The notes under the pieces are model-generated. The model was not told the DNA's origin, searched no databases, and saw nothing but the letters and a program-made list of their open reading frames with translations. Shown here one piece after another: positions 22,638 through 34,300 of a stretch of DNA of 63,988 nucleotides; the first letter of the stretch is position 1, and every line of letters starts with the position of its first letter. Source of the stretch: Krasilnikovozyma curviuscula (taxonomy: Eukaryota; Basidiomycota; Tremellomycetes; Cystofilobasidiales; Mrakiaceae). Where the stretch lies: contig MVAQ01000115.1 in assembly GCA_014825775.1 (NCBI GenBank), positions 1-63,988 on the forward strand. The letters run 5' to 3'. Both the position numbers and the translations under genes were made by a program.

Positions 22638-24791
22638 TCACTTGATCTCCTTGTCTGAGAATCTCAGTGAAGTGTGCGATGGAACACCTTCAATACGCTG
22701 GTAGGCATTCAAATTCTTGTGGAGAGTGATCTGGAAGACTGACGCACTACCATCACGGGAAGCGATAGTAGCAGAGGCCAACTGAAAACAGAAGACACGC
22801 ATCGACCGGGACAGAATCAGTATATTGAGCAAGGAGGATCGCAGAAAGCAAAGCACCTACGAAGTAAGTCCAGATTCTGAACCATCTCTCGCCATACTTC
22901 TCCAAGACTTTGCTTTTGTTACCGAGCCAGTTTTGGTACCATCTGTAGAGAGTCGCAGAATAATGTACACCAAGAACATCAATGCTCTTAACTTCAAATC
23001 CGACAACTTCAAGCTCTTTAATGACCCAGTGGAGAGGAATAGAGGCATCAGCACCTGGGAAGACGTATCTAAATTAGGGTGCAACAAGCGAATAGGTCAA
23101 CGCGTGGCGGAGATAGAAGGCCGTGTATAGCAACTGACTTGTTCATGAAGAGACCCCAAATGAGATCTTCAAACTGCCAGTATGGTCTGAGTCCTGCAAC
23201 TTGGAAGACAAAAGTACCATCGTCGTCCAGCAAGTTGTAAACCTGCTTGAGGAATGCAGAATATCTTCGGATACCAACGTGCTGTGGAGGTCCAACATAT
23301 TAATGAGGAGTCAGATGGATATGCTTGAAGCCATAATCTAGCTGAAAAGGCCGGAACTCACCTCAGCCATTTCGAGAGAGACGATCTTTGTGTAAGATTC
23401 CGCAACAGGTGGAAGATGACGGAAATCGGTACACAGGATTCTACCCTTCTCCTCTGAGACACCGTTATCACGAAGACGCTTGGTACCGAAAGCAGCCTGG
23501 TTGACACCGAGGGTGACTAGGAGAGGAGGTTTGAAAGACTGTCAGCTCACGCCATCATCTCGATTATTAAGTGGCGTGACATAAACTCACCTCCAGTAAC
23601 ATCACAACCGTAGTTCTTTCCAGCAAAGGCAGCCAAAGTACCCCAACCACAACCGATATCGAGGAGCTTATCCGTAGGTTGGAGATCTAACTTTTCACAC
23701 ACAAGTTGGAGTTTGTTGTCTTGCAGCTGCTCGAGAGTCTCAGGTTCGTCAATGTTGCGAACGACGCCTGAGGTGTAGATCATTCTAGGACCAAGGAACC
23801 TGTGAGAGAGATCCGAAAGTGAGTTACAGGTGAAGCCATCGCTGCCACCATGAGGAAATAGAGGAAGTAGCTAACCATTCATAGAAATCATCACCTCGGT
23901 CGTAGTGACCTAAAGCGAACGGAATAAAACGTTATGAGCATTTCTATCACAAACACAAGGTGAATACAAGTGACTCACCTCTGACTTGTTCCATATCCTG
24001 GGTTTCAGTGTGCATGATGACTTCAGGGGCGAAAGTGAAGAAGACGTATTTGAAGAGGTCGATGGTGAAGTTGTAAGAAGCGAAATCGTGCCTGTATTCA
24101 AGGACATCCAAGACATCACCTAGATCGAAAGACATGGAAAGTGAAAGTCGGTTAGTCTCACTCGCGTTTTCGGAAGAAAAGCGTTGGACGATGGAAGCGA
24201 GGAATTTAAGCAGGCTTAAAGGCACAACCATCAGGCATGCTCGAGAACCAGTGGATGAGATCTTAGTAGCAAACTTGCTGGTTTACTTGAAAAGAGTGGA
24301 AATATGTCCGGAAGATGCAAAGACGGAAGGCGCTCACCCTTGAAATCAACCTGCTTGTCGAAGTACAGATCATACAGAACCTGAATAGGAATCTTCTTTC
24401 CGTGCCACTTCTTCTTGAGTTCTTCTGTCTTGAAGTCGAGGTAGAAATCGATAGGTTTGCCAGGCAAAGTGACTTTTTCGTTCCGTCTTCCACCAAATTT
24501 ACTCATCACAGCCCAATAAACAATAAGGACTGGCAGGGCCATGAGAACCAAGAGAGTCCAGTAGATCCAGGATCTGTTCAAGATAGGGAAGGTCCATTGC
24601 AAGAGCTTTGGAACACCTACAACGGCGATGAGAAGGTGAAGGTTGGAAAAGGCACTTGAGCCTTCACTTCGCAAAGCCTGCTTGTGCACGACGTTATCTG
24701 CAACCTTTGGGTGAGTGACTGGCACTGATGAGAGCCACAAAGAAATTAGCACGTGTCTCCAGCGTTTTAACTAGACGGAATAGATCTTACT
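22638..24791 (-). CDS. SMT1: Sphingolipid C9-methyltransferase
   Basis: Minus-strand exons: base 24791 (A of the start codon), 24338-24724, 23979-24119, 23876-23909, 23591-23799, 23362-23516, 23139-23281, 22861-23068 and 22638-22781; 473 residues. It starts MPVTHPKVADNVV, has two membrane segments (about 28-65), then the cyclopropane-synthase-like methyltransferase: HYDRGDDFYEWFLGPRMIYT, SAM motif LDIGCGWGTLAAFAGKNYG (near 235), EMAEHVGIRRY and FVFQVAGLRPYWQFEDL. Sequence order and C-terminus (SVFQITLHKNLNAYQRIEGV) agree with the Cryptococcus enzyme as I recall it. It methylates C9 of the sphingoid base of glucosylceramide at the ER, needed for growth and virulence in several fungi. No ATG is available in the exon that opens VTHPKVADN; the frame instead needs A|TG across a 66-nt intron. 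Confidence 0.93.
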
Positions 24792-25044
24792 GTTGCTTGA
24801 TGAGTGAAAGTGGACAGATCGCAACGCGCGCCAGCAAGGCTCTTTCTTTTCGTGCAGAACCAGTGGCAAAGAGTCGAGACTACTGCGCGTCTTCCAAGTC
24901 AAAAGCACAACCGAATTGAAGAATACATCACAAACACGATATCCAGAAGAAAGGATCAAAGTATTCCAAAGGAGAAAGTAAAAAGAGAAGAACAAAAAGT
25001 CCAAATTGATAGCCCATTTACACTGATCCATCTTCGCCTTCCTC

Positions 25045-27287
25045 TCATGCGGAAGCCATGTGTGAGATGTACATCCACAAGCCTTGTTTCTTGACTTCAC
25101 CCTTCGCTTTCTGAAAAGAGAGAAGAGTGGGTCGTGTCGTCAGTCTCAGTCCAACATACAACATACTACGAGGCAACAGCGAAACACTCACATCAATCGT
25201 GTGACCCTGCTCTTTGCCGTGGTTCCATACCAACCTGTAGAGGAAGAAAATGGCAATGGCTTGAAAGACCCATCCTGCTGATGCAATCGCTCCAAATACT
25301 CCAGCGAGGATGTGACCCTGAGCAAACATCTGAGAAGGGCGCGGTGGGAGAAAATGTTAGTCAGGTTTTGAAGAGAAACGGTAACAAAGATAAAGACAAC
25401 TCACTGAAATTGTGTTGATAATTCCAGCAGATCCAGTAGATGGTATTCTGAAAAAAAAAATAGAGTTTAATTGACTGTCTGAACCGAGGTGTCAGGCGAA
25501 CCACACTTACCCGACAGCCTGATAGACACAGAAAAGGAAGTGCCAAGCAGCGAAGAAGTAAAAGAGGTAGAAGATAAACGCCTGTTCCTTGTTATATCCC
25601 CAGTACGCTGGGCGATACCACAAGAAAAAGCTCAACGGCGGCAGGAGGACAAAGTCAACGACCGCACCGATCATCTACAATATAGAGCGAATTCTCCATT
25701 TAGTGATACACACAAACGAAGAAGAAAGACTATCACTCACGTCCTTGGCACCTCCTGAAGCACCAGCAATGAGGAGAAAGATCGTCCCCAGCAAGTTGAT
25801 CAATAGAGTGACCAAAAGTGCCTGCCATGTGTAAAATAGCTTCCAGAGGATACTCTGACTTTCTGCTGGAATGGATTGGGAGATATCATGGTAGATGAGA
25901 GGGTAGACTGATAAGCGAGACGCGCAGAGAAAGGAAGAAAAGTCGCGGCGTCAGCATCAAGGTTTCGAGTTCGTCAGGCGAAAAAAAAAAAAAAAAAAGG
26001 TCTGAAATAACGAAAAGAAAATATCACATCATGATCCTCCCCCCGACTCCACGACCCTCAAAGTAATCCTCAAGTTTGTCACAGCATTACACCATCGCCT
26101 CGAAAAAAGCGAGGCCACCGAGCACCACAAAGTGACAGCAAAGTCGAACATGGCGGTCGATACACGGACTGCGACAGAGGGCGCCAGACTGAAATCACGA
26201 GGTTGTCCGGCGATAGGAGGGTTTGGGCGTGCACAGCGACGGTCCAGATCGGAAGAAATTGAAGGGCAGATCCCCTGATTATGCGAAGCTCGTACATGTG
26301 GGTCGTGCGTTGGCGAGACTTTTAGAAAACATCAAAGAAGGGTCCTTTGTATCTTCGCACCAAAGCCAGCGCAGTTCAACCTGGAGGAGGCTGAATCATT
26401 GATTATAGAGAATATAGGGCACCACGTTTTTGCCGTCGAGGAGCGAGTAAGAGTAGCAGAAAGAATTCGACCTGCCGCCTAGCAGTAGTGCGCGAAGTGA
26501 TGCACAGTCGAGGAATGCGCTCCATTTCGGACATTAATAACTGCACGTTCACTAACGAGGGTATCCCCAGAGTGCAGCCATAGCGAACAGAAAAGCCACA
26601 GGTCCGTAAGACAAATTTTGTCGGACCTCGTTTTTTCAGCGCCCCATTTGGGGGACTCTCCTCCTCAGCACCCCCAAAGAAGGCAAGGCCGGACTGCCGT
26701 ACGTCTGGTGTCCAATATGACACGTCCTCCTGGAAGGCTTGATTTCTTTTGAAGCGTGTTGTATTTTGTTGGGAGAGATGTCGAACCATGTCGGATTTTT
26801 GAGGGAGACTCCAAAAGCGGAAGAGCAGCAGAACCATGACAACCGAACGACACAACGGAAAGACTGCATGCACAGTATATCTCGTCGAAGGACCTCATTC
26901 CCACCCAAACCCTCGTCATCCCATCCAACAGAGCCAGAGCTGAAAGAAAACTTGGGAAAGGAAACGAAAGGACCCACACTTTGGCCAGTTCTTCAGTTGA
27001 CCGTTCTGGAGAGCGAGCTCTCTCTCCCTCCTCGCCAAATCCGCTTCTCGAGCGTTGAGGGCAGCTTCACGATCGTCCACCTGAGGTTTGGGCAAGCTAG
27101 TAGTGGATTCGAATGGGTTCTCTGCAGGAGCTGGGTCTGCAAACGGGTTCGTCGTGTAGGTAGCTGCAATGATGGTGTTTTCCCCAAGCGGTGCAAGGGA
27201 CACGACAGCAACACCAGGTCCAAGGATAGGATTCTGTCAGTATCAGTGGGTCAAGATATCTCAGAGGCATTGCGATTGCTGACCCAT
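25045..27287 (-). CDS. Secretory carrier membrane protein (SCAMP)
   Basis: Minus-strand exons: 27284-27287, 26978-27163, 25741-25907, 25511-25674, 25405-25447, 25192-25329 and 25045-25110; 255 residues. The N-terminus carries two NPF motifs (TTNPFADPAPAENPFES) for EH-domain binding and a heptad helix (REAALNAREADLARRERELA). The SCAMP core follows: NWPKFYPLIYHDIS, four membrane segments (LLVTLLINLLGTIFLLIAGA; VVDFVLPPLSFFLWYRPAYW; AFIFYLFYFFAAWHFLFCVY; LAGVFGAIASAGWVFQAIAI) and a basic tail. SCAMPs recycle between post-Golgi membranes and the cell surface in exo- and endocytosis. The 4-nt first exon (ATGG) is inferred from phase and needs transcript support. Intron 2 (25908-26977) is 1,070 nt, far longer than any other here. 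Confidence 0.9.
25981..25998 (+). repeat. A18 homopolymer inside the long SCAMP intron
   Basis: Eighteen consecutive A on the + strand, which reads as a T tract 70-90 nt upstream of the acceptor on the gene's strand. Possibly part of the splice signal or a relic of inserted DNA. Confidence 0.85.
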
Positions 27288-29275
27288 AGCTCCAAAACCC
27301 AAATTTCTTGAAGACTCTGTTGACGGTCGAGCGATGCAAGGCTCTAGCTCAGCTGAAACTCACCGCGCCGCGTTAGCTTGACTTTTTCTTGCATTCAACC
27401 ATCTCTTGCCCAAATCTCACCGGAGCCGAATATGCTGATCTAAATCCTGAAACTGATTTTATCATACCGAAGCTTTAAATAGAGCTAGCTGAGTGCTCCT
27501 CACGTTGAGTGCCAACCCCGTTCGAGGAGGATCTTGTGGTGTCAGAATCCTACTCTCAAGTATTATCTACTCTTAAATCGCTATGCAATACTTTTTAAGC
27601 TCCTACCCTCGACAGGCGTGTATGTGGATTCGGATCTGCTAGGATCGATTCAAACCGCGTCATGTCAAAAATTATGCAGGACCATGTCCGCCGCCGCCCA
27701 CCTGTGGTTGCTGCTCTTGAAATCCAACATAAGTCGCCCTCACACTCCTCTGTCACAGTAACCTCTCAGCTGTGATCGGCTCTATCTCTCTTTGTACAAG
27801 ACAATACGTTATTACTCATCCTTACTGGTTCCTCAGCAGCATTGACTCCTGCTGCTGTCTCATCACAATCTTTTTACATCAGCGCTTTCAGGGAATCACT
27901 CACAGCGACATAGCACTCTGGATCACTCCATGACCAGCATTTACACAGTATATTTCTCTTCTAAGGGGTAGTTCTTGTCCCACCACGACAGATTCCGATG
28001 TGGAAACCTCGTACGTTATCTTTCGTCCTCAACTGGCGAACCTCTCGAATCTCGTTCTGCGCGATGCTATTCCTTCATTCTCGCCCTTTAGGTGGTTCTA
28101 CCATTCATGATTGAATCTTCTTTTGACGATGTGTAGCGCAACCTTCTATACCGACTTTCTAAACCAAGAAGCCACATCCACCATGAGATATCCTCACGAT
28201 TGCATACATCTCCTTCCGATTCACCTCCTCTCAGGGTTCTATTCTAGGTCTGCGCTTTTCTCTTGTCTGATATGGAAGTTTGGTATCTTTGTTTTGTTTT
28301 CTCTGAGAACCCTGCCACCCGAGGTCCTGATGTAGACTCTGAGCTCCGTCCCAATAAGCGAGGCTTCTCTCATCAGTGGAGGTGGTCGCTCGAGAGACGC
28401 CTTGTACTAACTTCTACCTAGTTGACCCTCTACGTAAGTTGAACCTTCTTCTCAGTGACCCACCTGATCTTGGGGTTTTTCTTCTTGTTTTCCTTTCTCT
28501 TGAACAGCGCTTTTTTCGAACTTGTTATGACGTGAGGTGCATCGCGTCTCAGTTACTCACCCCACCCCAATCTGCGTATCATCATAACATCATGCTAACC
28601 AATTCCCTCCAACAACCTTAATCTATCGCTCGAGGGTGATCCCTGCATCTTGCCTTGTTTACGACCTGCATCTGCTCGAGTGTACACTTCCCGCGGGAGC
28701 GCAGTCTCCCACCCTTCCCATCTCATCTCTCTTTTACCAAAAGCGGATGCCATCGCACAATAGGAGTAGGATGTAATTGTTCAATTATCAAGAGCCTATC
28801 TGGATCCAGGTTTCACGATCTCGATACTAACACACTTCCCGCTCCCTTTTGCTGTTCCGCCTCAGACTCACCTGCCTAATTAGGCAAAAGTTCACCGTGT
28901 GGTCGCAGATTTTTTAGTGCAACTGCAGATCAAAAACGAGGCTTTGGCATTGTCTCACCGGGTGAGGGTCGCGGCACACGCGGGTCGATCAAAAGTTCCA
29001 GAAAGCCCTCCTGGTTGGCCGGCAACCCTCCTTCTCATCAACCCCATTTTCCTTCATTTTTTTCCTTCCACTCCCTAAGACCACCCCCTCCCTTCCTCAC
29101 CCTAAAAAAAACTCACCTTCGTTTATAAGAAGCTCTTCAGCAACCCACTGTTCCATTCCCTCCCACACTTCACACTCAACCCACCTCAGTCTTCACGAAC
29201 TGATCAAAAGCGCCAGCAGCTTCACCCAGTACTACACACCCGCCCCACACCACATCAAACGTCAATTTTATAGCA
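27288..29275 (+). ncRNA. 2 kb region with intron-like intervals but no long ORF
   Basis: No protein gene can be supported, yet the + strand is pyrimidine-rich and holds intervals with good splice signals: 28011-28091 (GTACGT ... CTTTAG, 81 nt) and 28434-28507 (GTAAGT ... GAACAG, 74 nt). These sizes match the window's real introns. This could be a long spliced 5' leader of the secreted protein at 29276 or an independent non-coding RNA. The call is weak without RNA data. Confidence 0.3.
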
Positions 29276-30687
29276 ATGCTTTCCACTCTCCCAGTCATCG
29301 CCCTCTCCTTCGGTCTCCTTGCTTCAGCTGCTCCTCTGCGTACCAAGAGAGCTGTCGCCCCAGCTGGATGGGCCACTGAGTACTTGGAAGACTACACCGT
29401 CTGTGAGTACCACATCTGTCTCACCCTGTTTGCTTCGGACCAGTAGACTGACGACCTCTCCTTTGCCCTTGCTTTGCAGACCACACTAGATACCTTGCCC
29501 TCGACGTGAGTGTTGACTTAATTTCCACTTTCCTTGGCTTTTCCGTTCCTCTTTCGTATATATCTCCGGCCTTTACCGTCAACATCTTCTCGATGAACTG
29601 CCTTGCCGCCGATTTCTCCTTCATTTGGCACTTGCAGGCTGCTACTCGCTCCAGCTGAGTATCTCCAGCTCGACCAGCGGAAATGCTTTGCTGCGGTGGC
29701 GGCTCTGGACTTTTTTGAGGACAACCTCTCTACTTCCGCGTCGGCTTCGCCAGAACCTCCACTGACTTACCGTTTATTTTCGTCCCTTTAATAGTGTGCA
29801 GACAAGCACGACACCACTTTCTTCAATGATTGCTGTCACCCACTCTTGTCTTCCGAGACTCTCGCTGCCAACAGACTCCCTTACTGCAACCCAGCATACT
29901 ACACCAACGGTTCAGCCAGTGCTTCTGCCAGCTGGGCCTCAGCTTCTGCTTCTGCCAGCGCTGCTGCTTCCTCTTCCGTAGCAGAATGGTGTGAGCCAGA
30001 GACCACCTCTGCCACTACCACCTCTACTACCCCAGCGTGGACCCCAACTACCACCTCGTACGTTTTCCTTCTCATCACTCAAATCATTTCATTTTGTCTT
30101 TTTTACTGATCTTCAACACACTTTCTCAATCTAGTACCAGCACTACCCCTGCTTATGTTGCTCCAACCACTACCTCTACTACTCCAGCCTACACCCCACC
30201 AACCACTACCCACACCACCACCACCCAGGCTGCTTACGTTGCTCCAACTACCACCACCACCAAGGCTGCTGCCACCACTCAAGCTGCTTCTTCAGGCTCT
30301 TACAGTGGTCACGCTACCTACTTCTGGCAAGGTGGAGTTGCTGGTGCCTGTGGAACCGTTCACTCTGATTCCGATTACATTGCTGCCATTCCTTCCGGCT
30401 GGTACGGTAACTCCGGATCCACCTCCCAATACTGTGGAAAGTACATCAACATTGTCAGAACCTCCGACGGCGCTACCGTCACCGTCATGGTCGCTGATGA
30501 GTGCCCATCCTGCACAACTGGCAACTCCCTCGATCTCTCTCACGGTGCCTTCGACGCCATCGCCACTGATAGCGAAGGTGAAGTAAGTCTAGTTCTCACT
30601 TATTCATCTCTACAACCAGCCAAGTCTCAAGTGACTGACCTTTCACTCGTTCCATCTTAGGTTGACATCACTTGGTCATGGGCTTAA
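29276..30687 (+). CDS. Secreted RlpA/expansin-like double-psi beta-barrel protein
   Basis: Five exons, 29276-29402, 29480-29505, 29795-30057, 30135-30582 and 30661-30687, give 296 residues. A signal peptide (about 1-19) is followed by a dibasic KR (24-25), a possible Kex2 site. Next comes a short cysteine module, LDCADKHDTTFFNDCCHPLL then PYCNP (about 50-80), an Ala/Ser-rich and then Thr/Pro-rich mucin-like linker with the repeat TTTSTTPAY, and a C-terminal DPBB domain: YSGHATYFWQG, AGACGTVHSDSDYIAAI, YCGKYINI, MVADECPSC, LDLSHGAFDAIA and the end DITWSWA. The catalytic-type Asp of the barrel (VADECPSC) is present. Basidiomycete relatives are secreted, often called barwin-like or papain-inhibitor-like; cell-wall action is inference. 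Intron 2 (289 nt) is long for the window. Confidence 0.9.
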
Positions 30688-31360
30688 ATGACTCTTCCCC
30701 CGGCCATCTGAGCTGATCTGAGGAAGCCCTTTCCATCCTCCTCAAGCACCGGACCCATACTCCTACTTTCATTTTCTACTTTCCTTTTTCTTGGGCATCA
30801 TACATTCTTGGGCATCTGGTCTTCTTCCTCAACAACAACGTCATCACTGTCTTTATTCTCTACGTCCCTGGTCAGCAACGGCCTAAAAAAACATCCCATA
30901 AAAACACTATGGCTAGTCCTCAGTGTACCTCAACCTCTCCTAGCGACAGGTTAGATTTAATAGGGACTTGATGTTCTGATATCTCACTTTAGAGCTGCTG
31001 GGTCATTTCGGTTCTTCGGGGCTGTTGACCACCTCTGGAACTCAGTTTCTAATTCGATCTCTCGCTTCTACAAGCTCGAAGCTTTTCACTATATATACAT
31101 GATCAACCTGCTTATATCTTTATTATTTATGGGTAGTTCTCCTCATCCTCCCTAGTGCAGGCAGGACTGGAAACTTTATTTTCTGTAGCTCTTAGATTAG
31201 ACACTCCGTTGCGCCTATCCACCGTAGATTGCACTATATCATAACTATCATCAATGACCCGACTTGTTCCAGAGAGATTCAGATAGCGCAGAGCTAGTAC
31301 ATGGCAATAAGAGTAGATCGACAGCTGATCCGAGCAACAACACAACTAAGGATACATTGT
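30688..31360. other. Convergent intergenic region
   Basis: 673 bp between the 3' ends of the DPBB gene (+) and REV1 (-). No coding feature seen; 3' UTR and terminator space for both. Confidence 0.5.
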
Positions 31361-34300
31361 TCATAAAGCGGGACCGCCATAATAATCGACACAACACCTA
31401 TTCATCTCTTCCTTCAACTCATTAAAAAAACCCCACCAAAGTGTTGCAGGGTCGTCCGTCACATTTTCTTCAGCCCACTGGTTCTTCAACAGCTCCTGAA
31501 GCCATTGCATCGCTCCTATCGACTTTCCGAAACCTTCACTCCCACCTACACTGGGGTCAACAGTATCCAAAAGGAACTTCTTAAACCTATGAATAGCTTT
31601 CTTGGAAGGTTTCCTGATAATAAAATAGATTAAAGAGTTTCAATGAGCTAAACGGAAACAACTATTTGTCACTTGGAGCACATACTTTTGGCCTTGAGCA
31701 CTGATCCAAAGATCAAGATAGTCTCTGATATCATCCAATGTCTCCAATGACCCAGTGTCCTTTGTTCCTAGCTGAGGAGGGGGTCGGACGGATATCTTGA
31801 CGTTCCGACGTTGCTGTCTTTTTGACGGACTGACCGACACAGATTTGGACATTCCTCGAGCTACTAGATGTACTGGACTGATGGACACCGATTTTGACGT
31901 ACGCTGTACTGGTTTCTGTTGAGCTACTAGGAGAAGAGGCGTTCCTTCTCTACTCTTGGATCGCTTCGCGACATTCGCTGCTGGTAGAGCTTTGAGGACG
32001 ATTGTGTTCTCGTCAACTGCAACAACATCATCACTATCCAAATCCGCTGGTTCTAGTAGTGGAGGGACTAGTTCCGCTTTACTAGTCATTACTCTGCTGT
32101 TGATTGCTGCTGCTGGATTCTTGTTGATGGTCGTAAAATTCACAACTTGAATCTCGTCGTCGTCATCAATTTCAATGATTTCTGGTAACGCTGAAGTTGG
32201 AATTGCCGAAAGTGGGGCTACTAATGCTGATTTAGATGAAGTCTTCTGAAAGTTAAGCATTTGTTGTCCTTTCTCCGGTGCTGGAAAGTCTCCAGACGAA
32301 GACTCGAGTCTTGTGACCTGGATACCGACGCCCCTGAGATCTTTTGGTTCAATGTTCAGACTAATCAATGCAGTCAAAGCTGACTTTGCGAGTGCTTCGG
32401 CCTCGTCTGTGGGCCCTCCACTTTTGGATGTGAGAGGCACTGACTTGGATTGATCTGCAACAGGCTAGAAAGTCAGTACTGAGCAGCGAGAATTGAGATT
32501 TCGAACCGTCTCACCAATACACCAACCATGGCCCATAAACTTTGGAGCCTCTACTGGTGCTTCCGGATGCCGAATCTTCAAGTTCAATGTGAGGTAGCAA
32601 CCTTTCTTCCTCAGCTTCATCAATCTCGAGGAGACTTCTTCAGCCATCCCCACCAGGAACTTCTCCACATCATTCATGGTTGAGAATCGGATGCCGTACT
32701 ATTTCAATAGCAGCTTGTCAGTACTGTCCTATGTAGCCACTCTGCTATCAGAGCAATCAACTAACGTTCACTTCAGCTGAAACTGATCTTCGCTCCTTGT
32801 CTACCTCTATAGGAGTATTATCCTCACCCCTCATCGAATTATACAGCTTGGTTCCAGTCTTCTCGCCTAGCAAGCTCTGGAGTTGACCCTTAGTGATCTT
32901 CAACAGTTCGCCCACGACGCTAGTTTGAAACTTCTCTTCAATCTTTTCAGACACTCTAGGGTGCATAAGTGCATTGAAAGTAGATCAGTAGAAGTGAGAG
33001 ACCGTACTAAAGGTGCGAACAAACCCACCTGTATCCAAAACCATGAAAGTCTTTGACCTTCAGAGGGGCCATAAAATCTGGGATATCGTCTCGAAGCAAA
33101 TGATAAGCCCGAGCAGGTTTTGCTCGTCGGGTAGCAAGTCGAGCTAGAAGAGGATTATGAGAGACACCAATGCTGACTAATTGGAAAGGCAGATGTCAGA
33201 ACGAATAAGTCGCGACAGCGAAAGAACCACTGACCTTCGCAACCAGTGGCAGCTCTCACTTCAGTTCTGATAGTCTCTGCGATCTCCATCGCGACGTCTC
33301 TATCACCAATCGTTGTTGTTCCTGGAGGTGGTGGAAGACGTCTCATGACTTCGACTCGGTTGGTGATATCTACTAGGGCTTCATCGATCGATACAGCCTG
33401 CACTTCGTCTGCCCAAGCCATGAGGATGGTGTAGAAAGTCAGGGAGAATTTCTTGTAACTGTAATACAGATCAATTGGTCGTTAGCTGTATAGATACAAG
33501 AAAGCAGCAAGCTCAGCTTACAGTTCGAACTCGTAAGGAATTGTTTGAACGGTTGGACAAAGTCGTCTGGCGTGACCGAGACTAGTGCCACCCTTGACAC
33601 CAAACGCTCTGGCTTCATAAGAGGCACATGCAATCTCCGATGTCGACTCAATTCCTCCCTTCCCACCACCAGAGCTGTGACACACGACGACGGGCAGCCC
33701 TTTGAGTTCAGGCCTTGTCGTCAAGCCGCATGCAACGAAAAACATGTCGTAATCGACGTGAAGAATAATCTTCTCGGACGGCTTCCCACCTATCCCAGGT
33801 TTGACGGGAGACTTTACTGCGGCACGTGGAAGTACTACATCTGATAAAGAGTGGATGTTGTGTTGTTTTGGGATGATAGAACCTGGTGCCAAAGTTGCAA
33901 CGACGGAAAGTTCACCATCGTTTCCTTCAGGAGTTTCTTGTAGTGAATTCTGCGCTTGAGCTACTAGAAGTTTCAATTCTGCTTTCCAAGTGGAGAGCCA
34001 ATGAAGTCTTGAGTTCTTGAAATATGATGGTAGAAAATCTTCAGAAAGAGCAGTGTTGTCCTTCGCCCAATTCTCCCTGTTCATCAGCCGTTGAGCGTGA
34101 GGATTTGATTCGTAATATGCATAGTTGCTCCAAGGAGAATCTTCTGTCACCTTGGAACAAGAGATCGATGTCACTGGGGGTTGTGCTGGCTTGGAGGATG
34201 AGGAGGAGGCAACTGGTTGAATGTTTGATGGTGGAGCTGCTGTAGGAGCTGAGGCTAAAGACCTGGGCGACTGAAGGTCTTGTCTATCGAACTGAAGAGT

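Noticed and set aside
26403..26873. 156-codon frame on the minus strand inside the long SCAMP intron
   Set aside because: No ATG-supported domain or splice context; composition looks random. Kept only as a reason to examine the intron.
26739..27311. 190-codon open frame on the + strand across the SCAMP 5' end
   Set aside because: It is antisense to a well-supported SCAMP exon, has no domain, and its composition follows the other strand.
29276..30687. Reading the DPBB protein as a true expansin
   Set aside because: There is no expansin C-terminal carbohydrate-binding domain; only the barrel is present, with a different N-terminal module and linker.
33245..34245. Plus-strand frames inside REV1
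   Set aside because: Shadows of the conserved REV1 exons on the minus strand.
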